From an uncultured Bacteroidota bacterium (lineage in GTDB: Bacteria > Bacteroidota > Bacteroidia > Bacteroidales > UBA12481), in NCBI GenBank assembly GCA_903851365.1, contig CAINOB010000018.1, forward strand, positions 41,252 through 105,251: a DNA stretch of 64,000 bases. The letters are read 5' to 3'. Numbering within the stretch: position 1 is the stretch's first letter; every line of letters starts with the position of its first letter. The translations under genes were made by a program, and so were the position numbers. Below, piece after piece: positions 35,787-44,360 of this stretch. The notes under the pieces were generated by a model. The model was not told the origin of the DNA and searched no databases. It saw nothing but the letters and a program-made list of their open reading frames with translations.

Positions 35787-36533
35787 ATGAAGATACTTGT
35801 TTGCATGAGTGTGGTTCCTGATACCACCACACAGATCCGGTTTAAACCAGATATGAATTCGCTGGAAACATCAGGCATTCAATGGATCATCAATCCCTGG
35901 GATGAGCTGGCTCTGACCCGGGCACTGGAAATCCGGGAACAGCCCGATAGCGGGGTTACCCAGGTTTCAGTGATTCATATTGGTTTAAAGGACGCGGATC
36001 CGGTGATTCAAAAGGCACTGGCCGTTGGGGCCGATTCTGCCTATCGGGTCAACGTTGCAGCTGCCGGTGCTATGGAGGTGGCATGTCAGCTATCGGAGGT
36101 CGTGAAAAAAGAGCATTTTGATCTGGTGATTGCCGGGCATGATTCCGCAGATTACAATGGATCGGCTGTCGGAGAAATGCTGGCGGAATTACTCGACTGG
36201 ATCTCCTTCTCTTCGATATGCTCACTCGCCGCAGCTAAGGATTCCATTACGATTGAGCGTGAAATGGACACTCGAACAGAAACGATTATTGCTCACCCAC
36301 CTTGCGTGATTACCATACAAAAAGGCATCGCCAAAGATCCACGAATTCCTTCACTCAGGGGTATCATGGGTGCCCGGAGTAAGCCTCTGTTGCAGCTGGA
36401 ACCTATTCCGTGTGCGGGATCCGCTGCTTTTGTAAAATTTGAGAATCCGGCTCAGCGGTCGAAATGCAGAATGATTGATCCTGCTAAACCTGAGGAATTG
36501 GTTGAATTATTGAGAAACGAAGCTAACGTATAG
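35787..36533 (+). CDS. etfB: Electron transfer flavoprotein, beta subunit
   Basis: A 248-residue ETF beta subunit. The family signatures VSVIHIGLKDADPVIQKALAVGAD (nucleotide-binding fold), HDSADYNGSAVGEMLAE and the CVITIQKGIAKDPRIPSLRGIMGAR region are clear. The subunit binds AMP or, in bifurcating types, a second FAD, and forms the heterodimer with EtfA that accepts electrons from acyl-CoA dehydrogenase. The dehydrogenase is immediately upstream and the alpha subunit downstream. A membrane Fe-S quinone reductase follows, which fits the simple, non-bifurcating route to quinone. Confidence 0.92.
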   Translation: MKILVCMSVVPDTTTQIRFKPDMNSLETSGIQWIINPWDELALTRALEIREQPDSGVTQVSVIHIGLKDADPVIQKALAVGADSAYRVNVAAAGAMEVACQLSEVVKKEHFDLVIAGHDSADYNGSAVGEMLAELLDWISFSSICSLAAAKDSITIEREMDTRTETIIAHPPCVITIQKGIAKDPRIPSLRGIMGARSKPLLQLEPIPCAGSAAFVKFENPAQRSKCRMIDPAKPEELVELLRNEANV

Positions 36534-36535
36534 TA

Positions 36536-36541
36536 AGGAGG
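36536..36541 (+). promoter_or_regulatory. Unusually good Shine-Dalgarno site (AGGAGG) fixing the etfA start
   Basis: AGGAGG lies directly against an ATG at 36542 but 6 nt before the ATG at 36548, so the second ATG is the likely start. Strong SD sites are rare in Bacteroidota and in this window. Confidence 0.7.
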
Positions 36542-36547
36542 ATGATT

Positions 36548-37519
36548 ATGTCAGTTTTGATCTATGCCAGTCATGATGGTGGAAAATTCCCGAAATCTGT
36601 TCTTGAATTAGCTTCCTATGCCTTTGCCCTTGCAAATAAGACCGGTGGCCAGGTTACAGCCTTGGTCACCGGAAATCCTGTTGGGCCGGAGCTTGATAAA
36701 CTCGGAAAATCTGGTGTTTCAAAAATATTGCTGACCCCCGAACCAATGGGGCCGGCATTCGATAATCGCGCTTATGCTGCACTGCTGGCCTCAGCGGCAC
36801 AAGCATCCGGCGCTTCCTGCGTATTGTTTTCCGATGGTGCAATTTCCCGGGCAGTAGCTCCTCGTGTCGCCGTGAGGTTGCAGGCCGGATATGCTGCCGG
36901 AGTCATGGGCCTGCCGGAAAGTATTGAGCCATTCAGAATCAGGAGGTCGGTTTTTACTGGAAAAGCTTATGGATTTGTCGAGATTACTTCCCCGGTAAAA
37001 GTGATGATCCTGGCTAGAAATTCCTGGCAAATTGCAGAAACCCCTGTGGCTTGTACAATCGAAAATTTTATACCCGGAATCACAGCTCCTGAGGCCGGAT
37101 TCGAAGTGGTAAAAGTGGAGGAACAAACCGGTGCCATCCGACTTCAGGATGCCGAGGTGGTAGTTTCAGGCGGCCGGGGACTGAAAAGTGGCGACAACTG
37201 GAAAATACTCGAAGACCTGGCCGGTTCCTTAGGTGCGGCAATGGCCTGCTCGCGACCGGTGGCCGACGAAGGCTGGCGACCGCATCAGGAGCATGTGGGG
37301 CAAACAGGTAAGGTAATTGCTCCAAACCTCTACTTCGCGTGCGGAATCTCTGGCGCCATACAGCATATTGGTGGCATCAGCTCATCCAGGGTAATTGTTG
37401 CCATCAACAAGGATCCGGAAGCTCCGATATTCCAATTTGCCCGTTTCGGTATTGTCGGCGACCTTTTTCAAGTGCTTCCAGCGCTGACCCAGGCGATTAA
37501 AAAGCTCAAATCGGAATAA
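36548..37519 (+). CDS. etfA: Electron transfer flavoprotein, alpha subunit
   Basis: A 323-residue ETF alpha subunit. The C-terminal FAD-binding domain is well conserved: VVSGGRGLKSGDNW, GAAMACSRPVADEGWRPHQEHVGQTGK, and LYFACGISGAIQHIGGI with AINKDPEAPIF. Together with EtfB it carries electrons from the acyl-CoA dehydrogenase. The start at 36548 is preferred because of the AGGAGG spacing. Three bases separate the stop from the next gene, the presumed quinone-linked acceptor. Confidence 0.92.
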   Translation: MSVLIYASHDGGKFPKSVLELASYAFALANKTGGQVTALVTGNPVGPELDKLGKSGVSKILLTPEPMGPAFDNRAYAALLASAAQASGASCVLFSDGAISRAVAPRVAVRLQAGYAAGVMGLPESIEPFRIRRSVFTGKAYGFVEITSPVKVMILARNSWQIAETPVACTIENFIPGITAPEAGFEVVKVEEQTGAIRLQDAEVVVSGGRGLKSGDNWKILEDLAGSLGAAMACSRPVADEGWRPHQEHVGQTGKVIAPNLYFACGISGAIQHIGGISSSRVIVAINKDPEAPIFQFARFGIVGDLFQVLPALTQAIKKLKSE

Positions 37520-37522
37520 ATA

Positions 37523-39598
37523 ATGACAGCGCAGCTGATATTTGCGGGATTGTTGATGCTAACGCTGGCGGTGTTTTCCTGGACAGTCTTGACCTATGTT
37601 TACCGATTTAGCCTGACGGGGCCCTATAAGATCACTCATTGGGGCAAACGTATCGGAATCATGTTACGGGTGGCTATCGGCCAGTCGAGGATCTTTCGCC
37701 GGCCAGTGATCGGTTTTTTTCATGCACTTACTTTCTGGGGTTTTTGCGTGATCACCCTGGGTTCCCTTGAAATGGTTGTTGACGGATTAACCGGATCTGA
37801 GCGCTCTTTCGCCGGTCTGGGTGTTATATATGATGTCATTACCAGCTCCGGCGATGTTTTTGCTCTTATCGTCCTGTTTTCGATAATCATATTTCTGATC
37901 CGACGCCTGTTTCTGAATATCAAGCGGTTCCAAGGTGTTGAGATGAAAGAAAAGTCTCATATCGATGCGCTGATAGCTTTAAGCATGATATTCCTTCTTA
38001 TGGTCAGTCTTCTTGGCTACAACGTGTCTACTGTCTTATCGTCTCCAGTGTCTATTGCCGGTACTTACCCCGTGAGCTCTTTTCTGGCTTCCCTATTCAG
38101 CTCCTCACCTCCTCACCAATTAACCTCCTCACCTCCTCACCTCCCTGGCTTCTTCTGGTGGTCACACATTACCCTGATATTCATCTTTGCCAATATTCTC
38201 CCTTACTCCAAGCATTTTCACGTGTTCCTGTCTATCCCGAATGTGCTGCTCAGCCGACTTGAGCCACTGGGCAAAGCGGAGACCATGGAGAATGTGATGA
38301 AAGAGGTTAAGGCGATGCTGTATCCTGATCAGGCAGAGGCGCCAACCGGAGAACCCGCACGGTTCGGATTCCTCGATGCCGGGGATGTAACCTGGAAGAA
38401 TTATCTCGATTCACTCACCTGTACCCAGTGTGGCCGTTGCACCGATGTTTGTCCCGCCAATAAAACAGGAAAGCTGTTATCGCCACGCAAACTGATGATC
38501 GATCTTCGTGAAAGGATGAAAGAGATGGCGGCGGATAAAATAAAGAACGGTAAGAATCATGTGGATGGCAAAAACTACCTGGGCGACTATATTACATCCG
38601 AGGAAATCTGGGCTTGCACGCTATGTAACGCATGTGCCAGGGAGTGCCCGGTTAATATAAATCAGCCCTCATTAATTCTCGATATGCGCCGGTACCTCGT
38701 GATGGAAAAATCAGCAGCGCCGGCAGCTATCAACATGATGTTCTCCAATATCGAAAACAATGGAGCACCCTGGCAATATGGAAGTCACGACCGTTTGAAC
38801 TGGACGGCAGGTCTTGATTTTCCGGTTCCGGTAATGGCTGATCTGAAAACTCAGGGTAAGAAACCTGAATACCTTTTATGGATCGGGTGTGCGGGTGCTT
38901 TCGACGACCGCTATCAGAAGGTAGCCAGGGCCATGGTAAAATTGCTCAATCATCTGAAAATTGATTATGCTGTTCTGGGCACTGAAGAAACCTGTACCGG
39001 CGATCCTGCCCGACGGGCAGGTAATGAGATGCTCTACCTTATGCAGGCTTTTACCCTCATCGAAACATTTAAAACCTATGAGGTCAGCAAGATTATTACG
39101 CTCTGCCCGCATTGCTTCAATACTTTTTTGAATGAATATCCCGACCTTGGTTATAGTGCAGAAATAGAGCATTATACCAGTTTCCTCGACCGGCATTTTA
39201 AGTTGGCAAGATCTGATGTAAAATCGGGTGCCTTTAAGAATGACAAAATTGTATTTCACGATCCCTGTTATCTGGGTCGTGCCAATGACGTTTATCAGGC
39301 GCCCAGGTCATTGCTTGGTACGGTTGATTCCAGCAAGGCTGAAATGGATCACCACAAAAGCTTTTCGCTCTGCTGTGGTGCCGGTGGATCTCAATATTTC
39401 AAGGAAGCTGAAAAGGGTACGGGAGAAGTTTTCGCCGCCAGAACTGCTGAGGCAGTAGCTTGTGGTGCAACTGTCATAGCCTCGTCTTGTCCGTTCTGTC
39501 TGACCATGCTTACCGATGGCGTGAAATATCTGAATAAGGAGAGTGAGATACGGAATCTTGATGTAGCCGAAATCATTTCCATGGAAATCGGGCTTTGA
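37523..39598 (+). CDS. Membrane-bound Fe-S ETF:(mena)quinone oxidoreductase (EMO/FadF-like)
   Basis: A 691-residue protein. Residues 1 to about 240 form five or six membrane helices resembling a nitrate-reductase-gamma/diheme b-type module (FFHALTFWGF, WWSHITLIFIFANILPYSKHFHVFL). Two 4Fe-4S ferredoxin motifs follow, CTQCGRCTDVCP (about 298) and CTLCNACARECP (about 364). The rest carries two cysteine-rich CCG-type domains (LCPHCFNTF, DPCYLGR, SLCCGAGG, SSCPFC) as in HdrD and GlpC. Proteins of this build next to etfBA pass ETF electrons to menaquinone. A stretch of low-complexity repeat (38025-38144) is inserted in frame in a loop between membrane helices, encoding SSSPPHQLTSSPPHLP. Confidence 0.88.
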   Translation: MTAQLIFAGLLMLTLAVFSWTVLTYVYRFSLTGPYKITHWGKRIGIMLRVAIGQSRIFRRPVIGFFHALTFWGFCVITLGSLEMVVDGLTGSERSFAGLGVIYDVITSSGDVFALIVLFSIIIFLIRRLFLNIKRFQGVEMKEKSHIDALIALSMIFLLMVSLLGYNVSTVLSSPVSIAGTYPVSSFLASLFSSSPPHQLTSSPPHLPGFFWWSHITLIFIFANILPYSKHFHVFLSIPNVLLSRLEPLGKAETMENVMKEVKAMLYPDQAEAPTGEPARFGFLDAGDVTWKNYLDSLTCTQCGRCTDVCPANKTGKLLSPRKLMIDLRERMKEMAADKIKNGKNHVDGKNYLGDYITSEEIWACTLCNACARECPVNINQPSLILDMRRYLVMEKSAAPAAINMMFSNIENNGAPWQYGSHDRLNWTAGLDFPVPVMADLKTQGKKPEYLLWIGCAGAFDDRYQKVARAMVKLLNHLKIDYAVLGTEETCTGDPARRAGNEMLYLMQAFTLIETFKTYEVSKIITLCPHCFNTFLNEYPDLGYSAEIEHYTSFLDRHFKLARSDVKSGAFKNDKIVFHDPCYLGRANDVYQAPRSLLGTVDSSKAEMDHHKSFSLCCGAGGSQYFKEAEKGTGEVFAARTAEAVACGATVIASSCPFCLTMLTDGVKYLNKESEIRNLDVAEIISMEIGL
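38025..38144. repeat. Repeat units inserted in frame in the ETF:quinone oxidoreductase gene
   Basis: Octamers cctcctca (family H) occupy about 38101-38144. Degenerate tgtctac-like heptamers occupy about 38025-38053. The encoded Ser/Pro-rich stretch lies between two hydrophobic helices. Confidence 0.7.
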
Positions 39599-39604
39599 TG
39601 AAGA

Positions 39605-39633
39605 GGTGACAGGTGACGAGTGACGGGTGACAA
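39605..39633. repeat. Heptamer repeat, family C
   Basis: Four units (ggtgaca, ggtgacg, agtgacg, ggtgaca) follow the last gene of the acyl-CoA operon. Confidence 0.82.
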
Positions 39634-39713
39634 ATTGCTGTTATCAATAGCCTCCATCTTCAGATGGGGGTTGGATGAAATTGATTATGGAATTAAATCG
39701 AAAAATTCAGGCA

Positions 39714-41129
39714 ATGAAAAACAGAATATTAATTTTCCTCCTGGTTGTTGCTTTTTGTCCATTAATAGCTCAAAATAGGATTCATAATCAGCTTTCCGAT
39801 CAGCAGAAAACCTGGCTATCGAAGGCTAACCGCCATGAAAAGGCCGGCTGGATTTATCTGCATATTGAAGGTGAGCCAAAGGAGCGTGGTTTTCAGCACG
39901 GATACCTGCTTGCCCCTGAAATTAAGGAATCCTTGCGGATATTAGGCGAAGTGTGGCATTACCAAAGTGCCATGGAGTGGAAATGGCTGGTCAGCCAGTC
40001 GGATAAAATTATCAAGCCTAAAGTAGATGCTGAAAATTTACTGGAAATGGAAGGTATCGTCGAAGGGTTGAAAGCTGCCGGAGTGAACTCGAGTCTTGAT
40101 GAAATGATTGCATACAACGCCTCAATCGAGCTTACAGAATATTGGTGGCCAACAGTAAAAGACAAGATTTCTCCTAATTCGCCCGATCCAAAGCAGGAGT
40201 CATGCAGTTCTTTCATAGCCACTGGAAGCATGACAACTGATGGGAAGATAGTCCTTGGACACAATACAATGAGCGGTTTATGCAATCCACTTTGCAATGT
40301 TGTCATGGATATTGTTCCTCAAAAGGGTAAAAGGATACTCATGCAAACCCAGCCTGGCTTTATCCATAGTGGAACTGATTTCTTTGTCACCAGTGCTGGT
40401 CTGGTGGGATCTGAAACAACTATCGGAGCCTTCTTTCCTTTCGATGAAAAGGGGATTCCCGAATTTGCCCGGATGCGCACCGCAACCCAGTATGCATCCA
40501 ATATTGATGAATGGTGCGGGATTATGAAAAAGGGCAATAATGGAGGATATGCAAATGCTTGGCTGATAGGTGATATCAATACCAATGAGATTGCCCGACT
40601 CGAACTTGGACTAAAATATATCGGATTTGAGAAAAAGAAGGACGGTTTCTTTATCGGGTCAAATGTTGCGGAGGACCTGCGGATCCTGCGTTTCGAGACA
40701 AAAAAGGAAGAAACAAACATTGAATTCTCTGCCATTGCCCGTCGCGTCCGCTGGAAACAATTGATGAAGGAGAATAAGGGCAAGATTGATGCTGATCTTG
40801 CGATGAAGTTTGAGGCTGATCATTTTGATACCTATCTGAATAAGGAAATTCCAGGTGGAAGATCACTGTGCGGCCATTTTTATCTGGAGGCTCACAATCA
40901 GCCAGGAACCCCTCCTTTTGAAGCAGAAGCCTCCGTGGATGGAAAAGTAGTTGATGCAAAAATGGCCAGACAAATGTCATTTCTCGGTCGATGGGGCTCA
41001 TCCTGCGGTATGCCCTTCGATGCAAAAGTCTACCTGGAAGAACATCCTCAGTTTGATTGGATGACGGGTTTGATCAAGGACCGGCCGACCCAGCCCTGGA
41101 CGGTTTTTACTGCAGGGGAAATGAAGTGA
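39714..41129 (+). CDS. C45-type Ntn hydrolase (acyltransferase / phospholipase B-like), secreted
   Basis: A 471-residue exported protein with signal peptide MKNRILIFLLVVAFCPLIAQ. The body matches the C45 autoproteolytic acyltransferase/hydrolase family (relatives of isopenicillin-N acyltransferase and phospholipase B-like proteins). It has an early GEPKERGFQHGYLLA motif and, as the likely new N-terminal nucleophile after self-cleavage, Cys164 in ESCSSF, followed by GKIVLGHNTM. These enzymes cleave amide or ester bonds of acylated amino compounds. The ATG at 39714 is used because the 13 residues from an earlier in-frame ATG only delay the signal peptide. The substrate is unknown. Confidence 0.8.
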   Translation: MKNRILIFLLVVAFCPLIAQNRIHNQLSDQQKTWLSKANRHEKAGWIYLHIEGEPKERGFQHGYLLAPEIKESLRILGEVWHYQSAMEWKWLVSQSDKIIKPKVDAENLLEMEGIVEGLKAAGVNSSLDEMIAYNASIELTEYWWPTVKDKISPNSPDPKQESCSSFIATGSMTTDGKIVLGHNTMSGLCNPLCNVVMDIVPQKGKRILMQTQPGFIHSGTDFFVTSAGLVGSETTIGAFFPFDEKGIPEFARMRTATQYASNIDEWCGIMKKGNNGGYANAWLIGDINTNEIARLELGLKYIGFEKKKDGFFIGSNVAEDLRILRFETKKEETNIEFSAIARRVRWKQLMKENKGKIDADLAMKFEADHFDTYLNKEIPGGRSLCGHFYLEAHNQPGTPPFEAEASVDGKVVDAKMARQMSFLGRWGSSCGMPFDAKVYLEEHPQFDWMTGLIKDRPTQPWTVFTAGEMK

Positions 41130-41140
41130 AGATCGGGTTT

Positions 41141-41399
41141 CGAAGAAGAAGATCGATAGACGGAAGACGGAAGACGGAAGACAGAAGACCTGGAGAGATT
41201 GCCCTCGGAGAGTTGTCATCCCCGCGAAGGCGGGGACCCCGTCCCTATACACGGCATTTCGAAGGCGGGAACCCCGTTCCTTACCACAGAATTTATCAGT
41301 AGTACGTTCGCCCTGAGTAGGACAATTCTTGAAATCATAGTAACTTTCGCCATCATATTTTTTTCTTCCGCGTTACGCGTCACGCGTCCCGTGTCACGA
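41141..41399. repeat. Dense composite repeat block: families E, F (two copies) and C-like
   Basis: The 285-bp gap before the glycosidase gene is almost entirely repeat. It holds a gaagaagaagatcg tract, four ggaagac heptamers (41161-41190), a full palindromic element F (41207-41257), a second partial F copy (41261-41291), and cgttacgcgtcacgcg units (41369-41399). It stays open in frame with the gene but is not convincing protein. Confidence 0.8.
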
Positions 41400-41414
41400 T
41401 TAAACCGACCACCT

Positions 41415-43058
41415 ATGCTCGAAAACGCAACTTTTGTTAAGACCGGCCTCCAGGCCTTCGACGACCTTATTCCCAGAGTTAAGCATTTTCTTTCACAGGA
41501 TATTCTGGAGTTGAATATCGATGGTGAGAAAGTAAAAGGCTACCGTTCGCCGGATGCAAAATCACTGTGGATACGCGACCATTCGGACATGATGCGTGCA
41601 GCTAAGTATTTTGAGACGGATCTGAAAAGTGCAGTCGATCATTTTGCTGCTACCCAGTCGGCCAATGGACGGATTTTCGATTATGTTACTACTTACCCGG
41701 AAAAGCTTCCATGTGAGAAAGAAAACTGGACCAAATATGTGCGCGTTCCGGTGGAGGCGGATGTGGAATATAGGTTTATTAAAGCAGCATGGATAGCCTG
41801 GCAGGTGACTGGAGATGATGAATGGATTTTTGGCCTCCTACCAACGATGGAAAGGGCACTGGACTATATCTTTACGAATAGGCAAAGAGTGGATTCAGCA
41901 ACCGGACTGGTTAAGCGCGCCTATACAATTGATACCTGGGATTTCGCTTATACTGCCGGAAAATATCACTGGCTGCAGTTTCAGATCGATGAAAATACTT
42001 TCTGGGGAATATCTCATGGGGATAATTCGGGGTATTACGAAGCGCTCAATATTATGACTTTGTTGTATGATTATTTCGAAACTCCTTCTCCCCTCCCTGG
42101 GATCAGGGAGGGGTCGGGGGAGGGTACTTTAAAGGCTCAAGTGACCAGGAATAAGGCGCAAGTGTTGCGGAACAAGGCCAATGAGGTGTGCTGGAACGGG
42201 CGGTTTTATACTCATTTTGTAAAGATCACTCCGGTAGTGATTGAGGGTGTGGATGAAGCGGAGCAGCTCAGTCTGAGCAACCCGATGGCGATTAACCGGG
42301 GACTGGCATCGCATGAGCAGGCCGTGAGCATCATCAGGGAATATAAATCGAGGGAAGAAAAAACCAGGGCTTTTGCTCCATGGTTTTCAATCGAGCCACC
42401 TTTTCCCGATGGGATTTTTGGCGATGAAAAACTTATTGGCGGCGCCTATATCAATGGCGGAATTTTTCCGCTTGTGGGCGGCGAACTCGCCATGGCAGCC
42501 TTTAATCATGGATACGAAACTTATGGAGTAGAGATCCTCAAAAAATATTACTCGCTGATTTCTGAAGATAATGAAACCTTTCTCTGGTATTCTCCTGATG
42601 GCACCCCCTGCAGCGAGGAAAACAGCACCAGTCCCGAGGCCATGCCAACGGATGGCTGGGGTTCATCGGCAATGGCCTGGGCGCTGATGGAAGGACTCGC
42701 CGGCATTGAGGATAAATTGAAACAGTTCCAAAAAATCAGATTGTCGCCTCGTTGGCTGGCGGCTGGAATAGCGGAGGCTGAAGTTGGAGTAGGGTACCAG
42801 GTTCAGGGTCTCGGGTATCGGGTGTCAGGTGTCGGCTATAAGTACAAGTATTCAAATATTGCGGTCAACATGAATCTTGAGTGTAGGGCAGATGCTGACT
42901 TTCATGTATTAATCGGACCTGAAGATGAGGTTAGAAGTGTAGAAGTTAATGGGTTATTGGCCGAGTATGAAATGGAAATGGTGGAGCTGAGCCAATATGT
43001 TAATTTTTCAGCCAGAATAGATGATCGGGCGGAGATACGGATTACCTTTAAGGGATGA
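41415..43058 (+). CDS. Six-hairpin glycosidase-like protein (glycogen-debranching / GH78-like fold)
   Basis: A 547-residue protein with the (alpha/alpha)6 barrel typical of six-hairpin glycosidases. Landmarks are the early SLWIRDHSDMMRAAKYF, the mid-barrel WDFAYTAG and FWGISHGDNSGYYEA, and the late GGAYINGGIFPLVGGELAMAAF and TDGWGSSAMAWALMEG. No signal peptide follows the chosen ATG at 41415, so it is cytoplasmic. An earlier in-frame ATG (41199) would translate repeat element F. Two repeat inserts lie inside it, in frame: 42083-42170 and 42791-42838. The stop overlaps the aminotransferase start (ATGA). The sugar specificity is not readable. Confidence 0.75.
   Translation: MLENATFVKTGLQAFDDLIPRVKHFLSQDILELNIDGEKVKGYRSPDAKSLWIRDHSDMMRAAKYFETDLKSAVDHFAATQSANGRIFDYVTTYPEKLPCEKENWTKYVRVPVEADVEYRFIKAAWIAWQVTGDDEWIFGLLPTMERALDYIFTNRQRVDSATGLVKRAYTIDTWDFAYTAGKYHWLQFQIDENTFWGISHGDNSGYYEALNIMTLLYDYFETPSPLPGIREGSGEGTLKAQVTRNKAQVLRNKANEVCWNGRFYTHFVKITPVVIEGVDEAEQLSLSNPMAINRGLASHEQAVSIIREYKSREEKTRAFAPWFSIEPPFPDGIFGDEKLIGGAYINGGIFPLVGGELAMAAFNHGYETYGVEILKKYYSLISEDNETFLWYSPDGTPCSEENSTSPEAMPTDGWGSSAMAWALMEGLAGIEDKLKQFQKIRLSPRWLAAGIAEAEVGVGYQVQGLGYRVSGVGYKYKYSNIAVNMNLECRADADFHVLIGPEDEVRSVEVNGLLAEYEMEMVELSQYVNFSARIDDRAEIRITFKG
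42083..42124. repeat. In-frame GC-rich hairpin insert (family G) in the six-hairpin glycosidase gene
   Basis: A perfect 9-bp stem CCCCTCCCT / AGGGAGGGG (42090-42113, 6-nt loop) encodes PSPLPGIREGSGEG. Family B-like purine units (ggctcaa, ggcgcaa) follow to about 42170. Confidence 0.75.
42791..42838. repeat. Heptamer repeat, family D, in frame in the six-hairpin glycosidase gene
   Basis: Seven units in the reverse orientation (gggtacc, gggtctc, gggtatc, gggtgtc, aggtgtc) encode GYQVQGLGYRVSGVGY near the C-terminal beta domain. Confidence 0.85.
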
Positions 43059-44338
43059 ACCGAAATCGATTTTTACAGTCGCTCGGACTGGTTTCCGGGG
43101 GACTGGTACTAAAGCCTTCTGTAAGCTCTTTTGCCTCACCAGCTGAATTTTCCGCATCCCTGACAGGTATCGGTAAGGATGATTTCTGGACAAAAGTCAG
43201 GGAGCAATTTACCTATCCGCAGGATTATATTTATTTCAATACCGGAGGGATTGGTGCCGCTCCAAAAGCCGTTCTCAATATGGTGGAAACTACCATGCTG
43301 GAGCTGGAGAAATCGCCCCGTCCCGGTCATGATGAAAAGGAATGGGTGGAGATCAAAAAGAGCTGTGCACCATTTTTTGGGTCAGGATGCGAGACGGATG
43401 AACTTGCTCTAACCAATACCGCTACCGAGGGGATCAATATCATTCTTAATGGGTTACAGCTGAAGCCAGGCGATGAGATCATCACCACCTCTCATGAACA
43501 TGTCGCACTAAATGTCCCTTTGCTCAATCATCAAAAGCTTAATGGCGTAGTCATCAAAGTATTTGAACCTGATCTTAAGAATGGGTCAAATAATGTCAAA
43601 CTGATCGAAAAGCTGATTACAAACAGGACCCGGCTGATTTTTCATTCCCATATCACTTGTACTACAGGGCAAATATTGCCAGTCTCAGAGATTGGCCGTC
43701 TTGCCTTAGAAAAAAATGTCCTTTATGCTGTGGATGGTGCCCAGTCGGCAGGAACCATGCCAATCGACCTGAAATCGATGAACGTCGATTTCTATGCCTG
43801 CTGTGGTCATAAGTGGTTGCTGGGTCCGAAGAGAACGGGCCTTCTATATGTGACAAAGGAAAAGCTTCCATTGCTTCATCCAGTAACAGTCGGGGCCTAT
43901 TCTGATATGAGTCATGATATACTTACTGGTGAACTTACCCTTCGCGAAAATGCGGGAAAATTCGAATATGGCACCCAGAATGAGTCGCTTTTCCGTGGAT
44001 TGAAAACAGCCGCTGAATTTCTGTTGGCCATTGGTATCGATAAGATTCATGAGCACAACCGGAGCCTGGCGGAGCAATTTTACAAAGGCCTGTCAAAAAT
44101 GCCGGATGTGGAGATCCTTTCACCCCGGGAGGAGCAATACCGTTCTTCGATGATCACCTTCCGGTTAAAAAGCAAGGGATATCAGGAAACAGCAAATTAC
44201 CTGACAGGTGAAAAACGTATCCGGGTGAGAGTGGTTCCCGAAGCCGGCTTGAATGCCATCAGGGCAAGCTTCCACGTTTACAACCAGGATTTTGAAGTGG
44301 AGCGGATATTAGAAGAAATTAAGAAATATTCCGAATAA
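43055..44338 (+). CDS. Class V PLP-dependent aminotransferase / isopenicillin-N-epimerase-like
   Basis: A 427-residue fold-type I PLP enzyme. The Schiff-base lysine is Lys253 in CCGHKWLLGPKRTG. YAVDGAQSAG supplies the aspartate that contacts the PLP nitrogen, and TNTATEGIN with SHEHVALN forms the phosphate and ring pocket. The N-terminus (NRNRFLQSLGLVSGG) looks like an export signal with a Tat-like flavour but only one of the twin arginines, so export is possible, not certain. The start overlaps the glycosidase stop. The reaction (desulfuration, epimerisation, transamination) is undetermined. Confidence 0.8.
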   Translation: MNRNRFLQSLGLVSGGLVLKPSVSSFASPAEFSASLTGIGKDDFWTKVREQFTYPQDYIYFNTGGIGAAPKAVLNMVETTMLELEKSPRPGHDEKEWVEIKKSCAPFFGSGCETDELALTNTATEGINIILNGLQLKPGDEIITTSHEHVALNVPLLNHQKLNGVVIKVFEPDLKNGSNNVKLIEKLITNRTRLIFHSHITCTTGQILPVSEIGRLALEKNVLYAVDGAQSAGTMPIDLKSMNVDFYACCGHKWLLGPKRTGLLYVTKEKLPLLHPVTVGAYSDMSHDILTGELTLRENAGKFEYGTQNESLFRGLKTAAEFLLAIGIDKIHEHNRSLAEQFYKGLSKMPDVEILSPREEQYRSSMITFRLKSKGYQETANYLTGEKRIRVRVVPEAGLNAIRASFHVYNQDFEVERILEEIKKYSE

Positions 44339-44360
44339 TCACTTAGTTAAATTTTTTAGC

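Noticed and set aside
40319-40783. 154-codon minus-strand open frame
   Set aside because: It is antisense within the C45 hydrolase gene, with no recognisable domain.
41199-41414. N-terminal extension of the six-hairpin glycosidase frame (72 residues)
   Set aside because: It is the translation of element F and family C-like repeats; the protein-like sequence starts at the ATG at 41415.
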